A DNA stretch of 56,059 nucleotides, from contig NZ_BMNB01000038.1 in the NCBI RefSeq assembly GCF_014646235.1, forward strand, positions 1 to 56,059, given 5' to 3'. The notes beneath the pieces were generated by a model, which was given only the letters and a program-made list of their open reading frames with translations, had not been told where the DNA came from and searched no databases. The translations under genes were made by a program, and so were the position numbers. This DNA comes from Micromonospora sonchi. GTDB lineage: Bacteria; Actinomycetota; Actinomycetes; Mycobacteriales; Micromonosporaceae. Shown in pieces: positions 41,027-49,162 of the stretch (position 1 is the stretch's first letter; each line of letters opens with the position of its first letter).

Positions 41027-41701
41027 TCATGATCGGGGGCCGAGGGCGGCCTCGACCGCGCGGCCCAGGGCGGCCACCACCAGGCCGACCGAGGGACGGA
41101 CCACCGAGTCCGCCAGGCTCACCTCGCCGGTGAAGCCGGCGCCGCTGGCGATTTCCGACAACCGGCGGCGCGCGCGCTCGGCCGCCTCGTCGGTGGCGCC
41201 GAGCGTGGACTCCATCCGCAGTACGACGACCAGGGTGGCCAGCGCGGCGGTCCGCTCGTCCGGGGCGGCCCCGGTCAGCGCCGAGACGAGCCGCTGGTGG
41301 GTGTCCGCCTTCACCGAGGGGTCCAGCGCCGGATAGCGGTGTACGTGAATGAAACCCAGCTCGGTCTCCTCGACTTCCCGGACGACGCCCTGGTCGCGCA
41401 GTTCGCCGAGGATGCTGTCGCGCAGGCCGTGCCGCAGCCGCTGCACCCAGTTGGACGGGCTGTGCGGCGGGTCGGCGGCGATCCGGGCGAGCACGTCGTC
41501 GGTGACCGGCTCACCGGTGGGCGTCGCGTCGACCGCCGTCAGGGTCCCGTCGGCGTACGCGATCCGCTCGGCCAGCGCCAGCTCGATCAGGACCGCCGCG
41601 GCCATCCCGAGGTCGAGGCTGATCCGTGGCATCGTCGACTTGCCGGTCTCGTCGTCGTACGCGAGCAGGAGCAGCTCCTCGGCGAGCGGGACACCAGTCA
41701 T
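41027..41701 (-). CDS. GPP34 (GOLPH3-like) family phosphoprotein
   Basis: A 224-aa helical protein. MTGVPLAEELLLLAYDDETGK is the actinobacterial GPP34 N-terminus, followed by the GMAAAVLIELALAERI helix and DSILGELRDQGVVREVEE. The family is related to eukaryotic GOLPH3, which binds PI4P on Golgi membranes; bacterial roles are uncharacterised. The ATG at 41701 is chosen, since the upstream ATG at 41743 adds 14 unrelated residues. It is separated from upp by a 65-bp perfect palindromic element. Confidence 0.85.
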   Translation of the reverse strand: MTGVPLAEELLLLAYDDETGKSTMPRISLDLGMAAAVLIELALAERIAYADGTLTAVDATPTGEPVTDDVLARIAADPPHSPSNWVQRLRHGLRDSILGELRDQGVVREVEETELGFIHVHRYPALDPSVKADTHQRLVSALTGAAPDERTAALATLVVVLRMESTLGATDEAAERARRRLSEIASGAGFTGEVSLADSVVRPSVGLVVAALGRAVEAALGPRS

Positions 41702-41760
41702 GTTCGGGACGCTAGTCGCTGAACCCCACCCCTCGCGGGCCAAACCCGCCCCAACCCCTC

Positions 41761-41825
41761 CCGTTGATCATGAGGTTAGCGGCAGTGATTGAGATCGACA
41801 TCGCCGCTAACCTCATGATCAACGG
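41761..41825. repeat. Perfect 23-bp inverted repeat (65-bp GATCATG-type element)
   Basis: The arms at 41761-41783 and 41803-41825 are exactly complementary over 23 bp, beginning CCGTTGATCATGAGG and joined by a 19-nt loop. The AT-rich arms stand out in GC-rich surroundings. It lies between upp and the GPP34 gene on the same strand and could terminate upp transcription. The ends resemble the element at 26496-26565, and it may be a small non-autonomous mobile palindrome. Confidence 0.9.
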
Positions 41826-41838
41826 TGCAGGTGGGGGG

Positions 41839-42471
41839 TCAGAAGCGGGGCATGCCGCCGAACTGGCGGTCGCCGGCGTCGCCGAGGCCGGGCACGATGA
41901 ACTTGCTGTCGTTGAGGCCCTCGTCGATCGAGGCGGTGACCAGGCGCAGGGGCAGGCCGGAGCGCTCCAGCCGCTCGATGCCCGCCGGCGCGGCCAGTAC
42001 GCAGAGCACGGTGATGTCGGTGCAGCCACGTTCGGCCAGCATCCGGCAGCAGTGTTCCAGCGATCCACCGGTGGCCAGCATCGGGTCGAGGACCAGCACC
42101 GGCAGGCCGTCCAGGTCCCGGGGCAGCGATTCCATGTAGGCCCGTGGCTCGAACGTCTCCTCGTCGCGGGCCAGCCCGACGAAGCCCATCGACGACTCGG
42201 GCAGCAGCCCCAGCGCGGCGTCGGCCATGCCGAGACCGGCCCGCAGCACCGGCACCAGCAGCGGCGGGTTGGCCAGCCGGGTGCCCTCGGTGGCGGTGAC
42301 CGGGGTCTGCACCGGGTACTTCTCGACCGGGAAGGAGCGCGCCGCCTCGTACACCAGCATGGTGGTGAGTTCGCGCAGCGCCGCCCGGAACGAGGCCGGG
42401 TCGGTCCGTTCGTCCCGCATGGCGGTCAGCCGGGACTGGGCGAGCGGATGGTCAATGACGTGTACGTCCAC
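41839..42471 (-). CDS. upp: Uracil phosphoribosyltransferase
   Basis: A 210-aa type I phosphoribosyltransferase. MDVHVIDHPLAQSRLTAMRD opens the protein, VPVLRAGLGMADA follows, and the PRPP-binding loop is LVLDPMLATGGS (about residues 128-139). The C-terminal uracil-binding segment is PGLGDAGDRQFG. It converts uracil and PRPP to UMP in pyrimidine salvage. Full family length, with an intact active site. It is divergent from deoC, which handles deoxyribose phosphate from nucleoside breakdown. The palindrome at 41761 lies 14 nt past its stop. Confidence 0.96.
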   Translation of the reverse strand: MDVHVIDHPLAQSRLTAMRDERTDPASFRAALRELTTMLVYEAARSFPVEKYPVQTPVTATEGTRLANPPLLVPVLRAGLGMADAALGLLPESSMGFVGLARDEETFEPRAYMESLPRDLDGLPVLVLDPMLATGGSLEHCCRMLAERGCTDITVLCVLAAPAGIERLERSGLPLRLVTASIDEGLNDSKFIVPGLGDAGDRQFGGMPRF

Positions 42472-42604
42472 GATCGCTCAACCTACCCGGCCCGGCCACC
42501 GGCGCGCTTGGCCCGCCCGGACCAGCGATGTCGCTCACGCGGAACCGCTCGGGCAGCCGCAGCGACCAAGATCACTGCGGGTCGACCCGCGTAGACTTCG
42601 GGCC

Positions 42605-43660
42605 ATGACGGCGACAGCGACGTCGGCCCGGTCGGATCTCTCCGAACTGGGACGATCCGAGACTGCTCTGCGTGCCTTCCTGCACGGCCTACCAGGCGTG
42701 GACCAGGTCGGCGCGGAGCAGCGGGCAGCCCAACTCGGCACCCGATCCATCAAGACCACCGCCAAGGCCCAGGCGATCGACCTCGCCATCCGGATGGTCG
42801 ACCTGACGACGCTGGAGGGGGCGGACACCCCGGGCAAGGTGCGGGCGCTCGCCGCCAAGGCACTGCGGCCGGACCCGGCCGACCCGTCCTGCCCGCACGT
42901 CGGCGCGGTCTGCGTCTATCCCTCGATGGTCCCGTACGCGGCCGAGGTGCTGCGCGGCAGCGCAGGGTCCGGGCGGCCATCCGACGGACCGGGACCGACG
43001 AACGGCGCCGCGCCGGCCGGACCCGGCGGAGTGCACCTGGCCAGCGTGGCGACGGCCTTCCCGTCGGGCCAGGCGCCGCTGGAGGTCAAGCTCGCCGACA
43101 CCCGAGCGGCTGTCGAGGCCGGTGCCGACGAGATCGACATGGTGATCAACCGGGGTGCCTTCCTGGCCGGCCGCTACGGCGAGGTGTACGACGAGATCGT
43201 CGCGATCAAGGAGGCCTGCGGCGGTGCTGATGCCGGTCGCCAAGGGCGACCGCGAGCGCACCTCAAGGTGATCCTGGAGACCGGCGAACTGGCCACGTAC
43301 GACAACGTGCGCCGTGTCTCCTGGCTGGCGATGCTGGCCGGCGGCGACTTCATCAAGACCTCCACCGGCAAGGTCCCGGTCGCGGCCACCCTGCCGGTGA
43401 CGCTGGTGATGCTGGAGGCGGTCCGCGACTTCCGCACGGCCACCGGGCGGCAGGTCGGCGTGAAGCCGGCCGGCGGTATCAGGACCACCAAGGACGCCAT
43501 CAAATACCTGGTGATGGTCAACGAGACCGTCGGGCCGGACTGGCTGGACCCGGACTGGTTCCGCTTCGGCGCCTCCAGCCTGCTGAACGACCTGCTGATG
43601 CAGCGCACCAAGCTGAAGACCGGCGTCTACGCCGGCCCCGACTACTTCACCCTGGACTGA
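42605..43660 (+). CDS. deoC: Deoxyribose-phosphate aldolase (long form)
   Basis: A 351-aa class I aldolase. DLAIRMVDLTTLEG stands in place of the usual LDxT start. VGAVCVYPSMV, DEIDMVINRGAFLAG, the Schiff-base lysine in GDFIKTSTGK and VGVKPAGGIRTTKDA complete the DERA site. It is about 100 residues longer than E. coli DeoC, with an N-terminal extension like eukaryotic DERA and a low-complexity loop at about 119-140. It cleaves 2-deoxyribose 5-phosphate to acetaldehyde and glyceraldehyde 3-phosphate; the aldehyde dehydrogenase encoded 5 nt downstream could oxidise the acetaldehyde. The ATG start lies at 42605. Confidence 0.94.
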   Translation: MTATATSARSDLSELGRSETALRAFLHGLPGVDQVGAEQRAAQLGTRSIKTTAKAQAIDLAIRMVDLTTLEGADTPGKVRALAAKALRPDPADPSCPHVGAVCVYPSMVPYAAEVLRGSAGSGRPSDGPGPTNGAAPAGPGGVHLASVATAFPSGQAPLEVKLADTRAAVEAGADEIDMVINRGAFLAGRYGEVYDEIVAIKEACGGADAGRQGRPRAHLKVILETGELATYDNVRRVSWLAMLAGGDFIKTSTGKVPVAATLPVTLVMLEAVRDFRTATGRQVGVKPAGGIRTTKDAIKYLVMVNETVGPDWLDPDWFRFGASSLLNDLLMQRTKLKTGVYAGPDYFTLD

Positions 43661-43665
43661 CCGCG

Positions 43666-45096
43666 ATGTTCGAATACGCCCCCGCCCCCGAGTCGCGCTC
43701 GGTGGTGGACATCAAGCCGTCCTACGGCCTGTTCGTCGACGGGACGTTCGTCGACCCGGCCGACGGCGGCAGCTTCAAGTCGATCAATCCGGCCTCCGAG
43801 GAGGTCCTCTCGGAGATCGCCGAGGGTGGCGCGCAGGACGTGGACCGCGCGGTCCGCGCCGCCCGGAAGGCGTACGACAAGGTCTGGGGCCCGATGCCGG
43901 GCCGGGACCGGGCCAAGTACCTGTACCGGATCGCCCGGATCGTCCAGGAGCGCTCCCGCGAGCTGGCCGTGCTCGAGACGTTGGACAACGGCAAGCCGAT
44001 TAAGGAGTCGCGGGACGTCGACCTGCCGCTGGTCGCCGCCCACTTCTTCTACTACGCGGGCTGGGCGGACAAGCTCGGTCACGCCGGTTTCGGTCCCGCC
44101 CCGAAGCCGCTGGGCGTGGCGGCGCAGGTCATCCCGTGGAACTTCCCGCTGCTCATGCTGGCCTGGAAGATCGCTCCGGCCCTCGCCGCCGGCAACACGG
44201 TGGTGCTGAAGCCGGCCGAGACCACCCCGCTGACCGCGCTGCTCTTCGCCGAGATCTGCCAGCAGGCCGACCTGCCGGCCGGCGTGGTCAACATCGTCAC
44301 CGGCGCTGGTGACACCGGTCGCGCCCTGGTCGAGCACCCGGGCGTGGACAAGGTCGCCTTCACCGGCTCCACCGAGGTCGGCCGGGCCATCGCCCGCGCG
44401 GTCGCCGGCAGCCGCAAGAAGCTCACCCTGGAGTTGGGCGGCAAGGCCGCCAACATCGTCTTCGACGACGCCCCGGTCGACCAGGCGGTCGAGGGGATCG
44501 TCAACGGCATCTTCTTCAACCAGGGGCACGTCTGCTGCGCCGGCTCCCGGCTGCTGGTCCAGGAGTCCGTCGCCGAGACGGTGCTGGAGTCGCTGAAGCG
44601 GCGGATGGCTCAGCTGCGGGTCGGTGACCCGCTGGACAAGAACACCGACGTCGGCGCCATCAACTCCGCCGCCCAGCTGGCCCGGATCAAGGAGCTGTCC
44701 GACGCGGGGGCCGCCGAGGGCGCGCAGCGGTGGTCGCCGCCGTGCGAGCTGCCCGAGCGGGGCTTCTGGTTCGCGCCGACCATCTTCACCGGAGTCACCC
44801 AGGCACACCGGATCGCCCGGGAGGAGATCTTCGGCCCGGTGCTGTCCGTGCTCACCTTCCGCACCCCGGCCGAGGCCGTGGAGAAGGCCAACAACACGCC
44901 GTACGGGTTGTCGGCCGGGATCTGGACCGAGAAGGGCTCCCGGATCCTGTGGACGGCCGACCGGCTGCGCGCCGGGGTGGTCTGGGCCAACACGTTCAAC
45001 AAGTTCGACCCGACCTCGCCGTTCGGCGGGTACAAGGAGTCGGGCTACGGCCGCGAGGGCGGCCGGCACGGGCTGGAGGCGTACCTCAATGTCTGA
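43666..45096 (+). CDS. Aldehyde dehydrogenase family protein (full length)
   Basis: A 476-aa NAD(P)+-dependent aldehyde dehydrogenase. The NAD-binding motif VIPWNFPLLMLAWKIAPALAAG is followed by FTGSTEVGRAI, the general base in LTLELGGKAANIV, the nucleophile in FFNQGHVCCAGSRLLV, and the C-terminal EEIFGPVLSV and SPFGGYKESGYGREGG. All catalytic residues are present. It lies 5 nt after deoC, so acetaldehyde from deoxyribose breakdown is the likely substrate. Its last 8 nt overlap the start of a truncated paralogue. Full family length. Confidence 0.95.
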   Translation: MFEYAPAPESRSVVDIKPSYGLFVDGTFVDPADGGSFKSINPASEEVLSEIAEGGAQDVDRAVRAARKAYDKVWGPMPGRDRAKYLYRIARIVQERSRELAVLETLDNGKPIKESRDVDLPLVAAHFFYYAGWADKLGHAGFGPAPKPLGVAAQVIPWNFPLLMLAWKIAPALAAGNTVVLKPAETTPLTALLFAEICQQADLPAGVVNIVTGAGDTGRALVEHPGVDKVAFTGSTEVGRAIARAVAGSRKKLTLELGGKAANIVFDDAPVDQAVEGIVNGIFFNQGHVCCAGSRLLVQESVAETVLESLKRRMAQLRVGDPLDKNTDVGAINSAAQLARIKELSDAGAAEGAQRWSPPCELPERGFWFAPTIFTGVTQAHRIAREEIFGPVLSVLTFRTPAEAVEKANNTPYGLSAGIWTEKGSRILWTADRLRAGVVWANTFNKFDPTSPFGGYKESGYGREGGRHGLEAYLNV

Positions 45097-45907
45097 GCGG
45101 GTGGCGGTACGCAAGACGTACAAGCTCTTCATCGGCGGGAAGTTCCCGCGCAGCGAGTCGGGACGGTCGTACCTCGTGCAGGACTCCAACGTGTCGCTGG
45201 CCTCCCGCAAGGACGCGCGGGACGCCGTGGTCGCCGCCCGCGCCGCCGTGCAGGGGTGGGCCGGGGCGACCGCGTACAACCGGGGTCAGATTCTCTACCG
45301 GGTGGCCGAGATGCTGGAGGGCCGGCGCGAGCAGTTCGTCGCCCTCGGTGTGCCCGGCGACGAGGTGGACGCGGCGACGGACCGCTGGGTCTGGTACGCG
45401 GGCTGGTCCGACAAGCTGCCGCAGGTGTACGGCGGCGCGAACCCGGTGGCCGGGCCGTACTTCAATCTCTCCGCGCCCGAGCCGACCGGCGTGGTGGCGG
45501 TGGTGGCCCCGGAGGCGCCCGCGCTGCTCGGCCTGGTCAGCGTGATCGCTCCGGCGATCGTGACCGGCAACACCGTGGTGGTGGCCGCCTCGCCGGCGGC
45601 CCCGCTGGCCGCGGTGACCCTGGCCGAGGTGCTGGCCACCTCCGACCTGCCCGGCGGGGTGGTCAACATCCTCACCGGTCGCCTCGCCGAGACCGTGCCG
45701 ACGCTGGCCGCGCACATGGACGTCAACGCGATCGACCTGACCGGGGTGACCGACCCGGAGCTGGCCGCCGACCTGGAGGGCAGGGCGGCGGAGAACCTCA
45801 AGCGGGTGCTCCGGCCGGCGGCTCACGACTGGTCGGCGGATCCGGGGTTGGGCCGGATGACGTGGCTGCTGGAGACGAAGACCGTGTGGCATCCGAAGGG
45901 CCTCTGA
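45089..45907 (+). CDS. Half-length aldehyde dehydrogenase paralogue lacking catalytic residues
   Basis: A 272-aa protein similar to the N-terminal half of aldehyde dehydrogenases: YKLFIGGKFPRSESGRSY, YNRGQILYRVAEMLEGRREQF, TGVVAVVAPEAPALLGLVSVIAPAIVTGNTVVV and LPGGVVNILTGR. It ends before the cysteine nucleophile, and the LELGG glutamate region is replaced by LEGRAAENLKR. The frame is intact, with strong G/C third positions and an ATG overlapping the upstream stop by 8 nt, so it appears maintained rather than decaying. A regulatory or assembly partner of the full-length enzyme, with an NAD-binding fold, is possible but unproven. I recall similar deoC-ALDH-ALDH arrangements in Streptomyces. 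Confidence 0.85.
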   Translation: MSERVAVRKTYKLFIGGKFPRSESGRSYLVQDSNVSLASRKDARDAVVAARAAVQGWAGATAYNRGQILYRVAEMLEGRREQFVALGVPGDEVDAATDRWVWYAGWSDKLPQVYGGANPVAGPYFNLSAPEPTGVVAVVAPEAPALLGLVSVIAPAIVTGNTVVVAASPAAPLAAVTLAEVLATSDLPGGVVNILTGRLAETVPTLAAHMDVNAIDLTGVTDPELAADLEGRAAENLKRVLRPAAHDWSADPGLGRMTWLLETKTVWHPKGL

Positions 45908-46028
45908 GTTGCGCCCGTCACCGAGGATCCACGCTTCGGGACGATTCGTCTCGAACACTGCCGGGTAGGCTAGCGTCTGGCGTTTAACGGATCGAGCGCA
46001 AATGATCATGCTATCAGTGGAGCCCGAC

Positions 46029-46124
46029 ATGTCGCACGCACAGGTCCCGCAGCTGCGGATGCGCCTCTGCTCACGGCGTCACGTCGACCTGATGCGCGTC
46101 ACCACCGCGCTCTGTCACGCCTGA
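46029..46124 (+). CDS. Putative leader peptide upstream of metY
   Basis: A 31-codon frame encodes MSHAQVPQLRMRLCSRRHVDLMRVTTALCHA. The RL-SRRHVDL-RV-ALC pattern, with two cysteines, matches a class of short actinobacterial leader peptides annotated near sulfur-metabolism genes. GGAG lies 7 nt before the ATG. A perfect hairpin follows at 46219-46238 and metY starts 165 nt downstream. Translation of the Cys codons may report cysteine supply and control metY-metX; this is inferred from position and from work on mycobacterial cysteine-rich upstream ORFs. Confidence 0.65.
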   Translation: MSHAQVPQLRMRLCSRRHVDLMRVTTALCHA

Positions 46125-46218
46125 TCCGCGGCGCCCTGGCCCGAGCGGCTCGTCCCATCAGCGGCAGACCATCGATCCGTGGTCGGCCTGGCCAGCCTTT
46201 GCTCTCCGCGCGCCACCC

Positions 46219-46238
46219 CGTCCGGTGAGTTCCGGACG
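46219..46238 (+). promoter_or_regulatory. Hairpin in the metY leader (possible attenuator or SD-sequestering stem)
   Basis: CGTCCGG and CCGGACG pair perfectly over 7 bp around TGAGTT. A weaker GACCA/TGGTC stem lies upstream at 46167-46184. Both are between the leader peptide and metY. I found no match to SAM-I, SAM-II or SAM-IV riboswitch cores in this leader. Confidence 0.45.
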
Positions 46239-46289
46239 AGCGATCTTGCCCGCCAGCCCCGCAGCCACCCGGCCTGAAGGAGAGACATC

Positions 46290-47624
46290 ATGACCACCCC
46301 CGACTCCGATCCAACTCCCGCCGAGTCGACACCGGCCACCTGGTCCTTCGAGACGCTGCAGGTGCACGCGGGCGCCGCCCCGGACCCGGCCACGGGCGCC
46401 CGGGCGACCCCGATCTACCAGACCACGTCGTTCGCCTTCCGTGACGCTGACCACGCCGCCGGCCTGTTCGCGCTGGCCGAGCCGGGCTACATCTACACCC
46501 GGATCAACAACCCGACCCAGGATGTGCTGGAGCAGCGGGTCGCCGCCCTCGAAGGCGGTGTCGCGGCCCTGGCGGTGGCCTCCGGCCAGTCCGCGGAGAC
46601 CCTGGCGATCCTCAACCTGGCCCGCAGCGGTGACCACATCGTGTCCAGTGCGAGCCTGTACGGCGGCACCTACAACCTGTTCCGCCACACCCTGCCGAAG
46701 TTCGGCATCGAGGTGAGCTTCGTCGAGGACCCCGACGACCTCGACGCCTGGCGGGCGGCGGTCCGGCCGAACACCAAGGCCTTCTTCGGCGAGTCCATCG
46801 GCAACCCCCGCAGCAACATCCTCGACATCCGGGCGGTCGCCGACCTGGCGCACGAGGTCGGTGTCCCGCTGATCGTGGACAACACCGTCGCCACGCCCTA
46901 CCTGCTGCGCCCGCTGGAGCACGGCGCGGACGTGGTGATCCACTCCGCGACCAAGTACCTCGGTGGTCACGGCACCGCCATCGGTGGTGTGGTCGTCGAT
47001 GGCGGCAGCTTCGACTTCTCGGCGCACGCCGAGAAGTTCCCCGAGTTCGTCGAGCCCGACCCCACCTACAACGGGCTGCGGTACTGGCCGGCGCTGGGGC
47101 CCGGCGCGTACGCGATCAAGATGCGGGTCCAGCTGCTGCGGGACCTCGGTCCGGCGATCTCCCCGTTCTCGGCCTTCCTGCTGTTGCAGGGCATCGAGAC
47201 CCTGTCGCTGCGGATGGAACGGCACGCCGCCAACGCCCAGGCCGTCGCCGAGTGGCTGGAGCAGCGCGACGACGTGGTCAGTGTCAACTACGCCGGCCTG
47301 CCCACCAGCCCGTGGTACGACCGCGCCCGCCAGTACCTGCCCCGCGGCACCAGCGCCCTGCTCACCTTCGAACTGGCCGGTGGCGTCGAGGCCGGCATCG
47401 CCTTCGTGGACGCGCTGAAGCTGCACTCGCACGTCGCCAACATCGGCGACGTGCGATCGCTGGTGATCCACCCGGCGTCGACCACCCATGCCCAGCTCAC
47501 CGACGAGGCGCGCCGGGCCGCCGGGGTGGGCCCGGGGCTGGTCCGGCTCGCCGTCGGAATCGAGCACATCGACGACATTCTGGCCGACCTGGAGGCCGGG
47601 TTCATCGCCGCCAAGGAGGCCTGA
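46290..47624 (+). CDS. metY: O-acetylhomoserine aminocarboxypropyltransferase (sulfhydrylase)
   Basis: A 444-aa PLP enzyme of the Cys/Met metabolism family. FETLQVHAGAAPDPATGARATPIYQTTSF, YTRINNPTQDVLEQRVAALEGG and VASGQSAETLAIL are typical, and the PLP lysine lies in VIHSATKYLGGHGTAIGG. Long MetY-type insertions (YNGLRYWPALGPGAYAIKMR) distinguish it from cystathionine synthases. It makes homocysteine from O-acetylhomoserine and sulfide. The ATG at 46290 follows GGAGAG. metX follows after 7 nt, so the pair covers two consecutive methionine pathway steps. Confidence 0.95.
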   Translation: MTTPDSDPTPAESTPATWSFETLQVHAGAAPDPATGARATPIYQTTSFAFRDADHAAGLFALAEPGYIYTRINNPTQDVLEQRVAALEGGVAALAVASGQSAETLAILNLARSGDHIVSSASLYGGTYNLFRHTLPKFGIEVSFVEDPDDLDAWRAAVRPNTKAFFGESIGNPRSNILDIRAVADLAHEVGVPLIVDNTVATPYLLRPLEHGADVVIHSATKYLGGHGTAIGGVVVDGGSFDFSAHAEKFPEFVEPDPTYNGLRYWPALGPGAYAIKMRVQLLRDLGPAISPFSAFLLLQGIETLSLRMERHAANAQAVAEWLEQRDDVVSVNYAGLPTSPWYDRARQYLPRGTSALLTFELAGGVEAGIAFVDALKLHSHVANIGDVRSLVIHPASTTHAQLTDEARRAAGVGPGLVRLAVGIEHIDDILADLEAGFIAAKEA

Positions 47625-47631
47625 TCCGGCG

Positions 47632-48771
47632 ATGACCCTCACCCCACTGCGTGCGGAGGCCGGGCAGCTGCCCGGCCTCCGCACGGGCGCGTCCGGTCGC
47701 CGATCCGCCGAGATCGGGAAGCTGACTCTGGAGTCCGGGCGGGTGCTGCCGGACGTCCGGATGGCCTATCAGACCTGGGGCACGCTGAACTCCGCCGGCG
47801 ACAACGCGGTGCTGGTGCTGCACGCCCTCACCGGGGACTCGCACGTGGTCGGTCCGGCCGGTCCCGGCCAGCCGACACCCGGCTGGTGGGACGGGCTGAT
47901 CGGCCCCGGCGCGCCGTTGGACGACCGCCGGTACTTCGTCGTCGCGGCGAACGTCCTCGGCGGCTGCCGTGGCAGCACCGGGCCGGCCACGCCCGCGCCG
48001 GACGGCAAGCCGTGGGGGTCGCGCTTCCCGCGCCTGACCCCTCGGGACCAGGTACGGGCCGAGGCGGCGCTGGCCGACCTGATCGGGATCCGGTCGTTCG
48101 CCGCGGTCATCGGCGGCTCGATGGGCGGCATGCGGGCGCTGGAATGGGCGATCATGTATCCGGAGCGGGTACGCCGGTGTGTCGCCATCGCCACCACGCC
48201 GGACTTCTCCGGTGACCAGATCGCCTGGAGCGTGCCGCAGCTCGCCGCCATCCGAACGGATCCGAACTTCCGGGGTGGCGACTACTACGACGGGCCGCCG
48301 CCCCTGGCCGGAATGGCGGTCGCCCGGCAGATCGCCCACGTCACGTACCGTTCGGCGCGCGAGCTGAACGAGCGGTTCGGTCGCGCCCCCCAGGCCGGGG
48401 AGGACCCGGCCGTGGGCGGTCGGTTCGCGGTGCAGTCGTACCTGGACCACCACGGCGCCAAGCTTGGCCGACGGTTCGACCCGAACTCCTACCTGGTGCT
48501 CACCGAGTCGATGAACGCCCACGACATCGGGCGTGGGCGGGGTGGGGTGGACGCGGCCCTGGCGAGGATCCGCGCGGAACTCACCGTGGCCGTGGTCGAC
48601 TCCGACCGGCTGTTCCCGCCGGAGCAGGGTGCGGTGCTCGCCGCCGCACCGACCGCCCGGCCGCTGATCACGATCCGGTCCGACTTCGGCCACGACGGCT
48701 TCCTGGTCGAGGCCGAGCAGGTGGCGGCGGTGGTCCGGGGAGCCCTGGGAGGGGACTACTACGAGAGGTAG
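47632..48771 (+). CDS. metX: Homoserine O-acetyltransferase
   Basis: A 379-aa alpha/beta-hydrolase-fold acyltransferase. LESGRVLPDVRMAYQTWGTLN opens the conserved region, then come VLHALTGDSHVVGP, the nucleophile elbow GGSMGGMRALEWA, LTESMNAHDIGRGRGG, the late VDSDRLFPPEQ (Asp) and DFGHDGFLVE (His). It transfers acetyl from acetyl-CoA to L-homoserine, supplying MetY. The stop is 9 nt from the BlaI-like gene, suggesting an operon that continues into that regulator. Confidence 0.95.
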   Translation: MTLTPLRAEAGQLPGLRTGASGRRSAEIGKLTLESGRVLPDVRMAYQTWGTLNSAGDNAVLVLHALTGDSHVVGPAGPGQPTPGWWDGLIGPGAPLDDRRYFVVAANVLGGCRGSTGPATPAPDGKPWGSRFPRLTPRDQVRAEAALADLIGIRSFAAVIGGSMGGMRALEWAIMYPERVRRCVAIATTPDFSGDQIAWSVPQLAAIRTDPNFRGGDYYDGPPPLAGMAVARQIAHVTYRSARELNERFGRAPQAGEDPAVGGRFAVQSYLDHHGAKLGRRFDPNSYLVLTESMNAHDIGRGRGGVDAALARIRAELTVAVVDSDRLFPPEQGAVLAAAPTARPLITIRSDFGHDGFLVEAEQVAAVVRGALGGDYYER

Positions 48772-48780
48772 GATCAGGGG

Positions 48781-49152
48781 GTGACTCGGCTTGGTGACCT
48801 CGAACGCGCGGTGATGGATGTGCTGTGGGACACGGTTCCCGGCAGGTCGGACGGCATCACCGTGCGGGAGGTGGCCGAGACACTGGACGGACGCGAGCTG
48901 GCGTACACCACGGTGATGACAGTGCTGGACCGGCTCGCCGGCAAGGGCATGGTCGAGCGCGAGCGCGAGGGACGGGCCTGGCGGTACCGGGCCGCGGCCA
49001 GCCGAGAGGCGTACATCGCCCGGCTGATGCTGGACGCGCTGGACCTCGGCGGCAGCCGGGACGCCGCGCTGGTGCGCTTCGCCCGATCGGTCACCGGCAC
49101 GGAGGCCGACGTGCTCCGTGCCGCCCTGGCCGACGAGGCGGCGGAGCGGTAG
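48781..49152 (+). CDS. BlaI/MecI/CopY family transcriptional regulator
   Basis: A 123-aa winged-helix repressor. LGDLERAVMDVLWD, ITVREVAETLDGRELAYTTVMTVLDRLAGKGMVERE and GRAWRYRAAASREAYIA are diagnostic of the BlaI family (Penicillinase_R). A C-terminal dimerisation helix follows. BlaI-type repressors are inactivated by proteolysis triggered by a BlaR1-like membrane peptidase, which is encoded next. It starts with a GTG at 48781, only 9 nt after metX, and ends 10 nt before the M56 gene. Targets are unknown; the palindrome before cydA is a candidate site. Confidence 0.92.
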   Translation: MTRLGDLERAVMDVLWDTVPGRSDGITVREVAETLDGRELAYTTVMTVLDRLAGKGMVEREREGRAWRYRAAASREAYIARLMLDALDLGGSRDAALVRFARSVTGTEADVLRAALADEAAER

Positions 49153-49162
49153 GGACGACGCC

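Noticed and set aside
45908..46289. SAM riboswitch upstream of metY
   Set aside because: No match to SAM-I/II/IV core motifs could be found by eye, whereas a leader peptide with ribosome site is clear.
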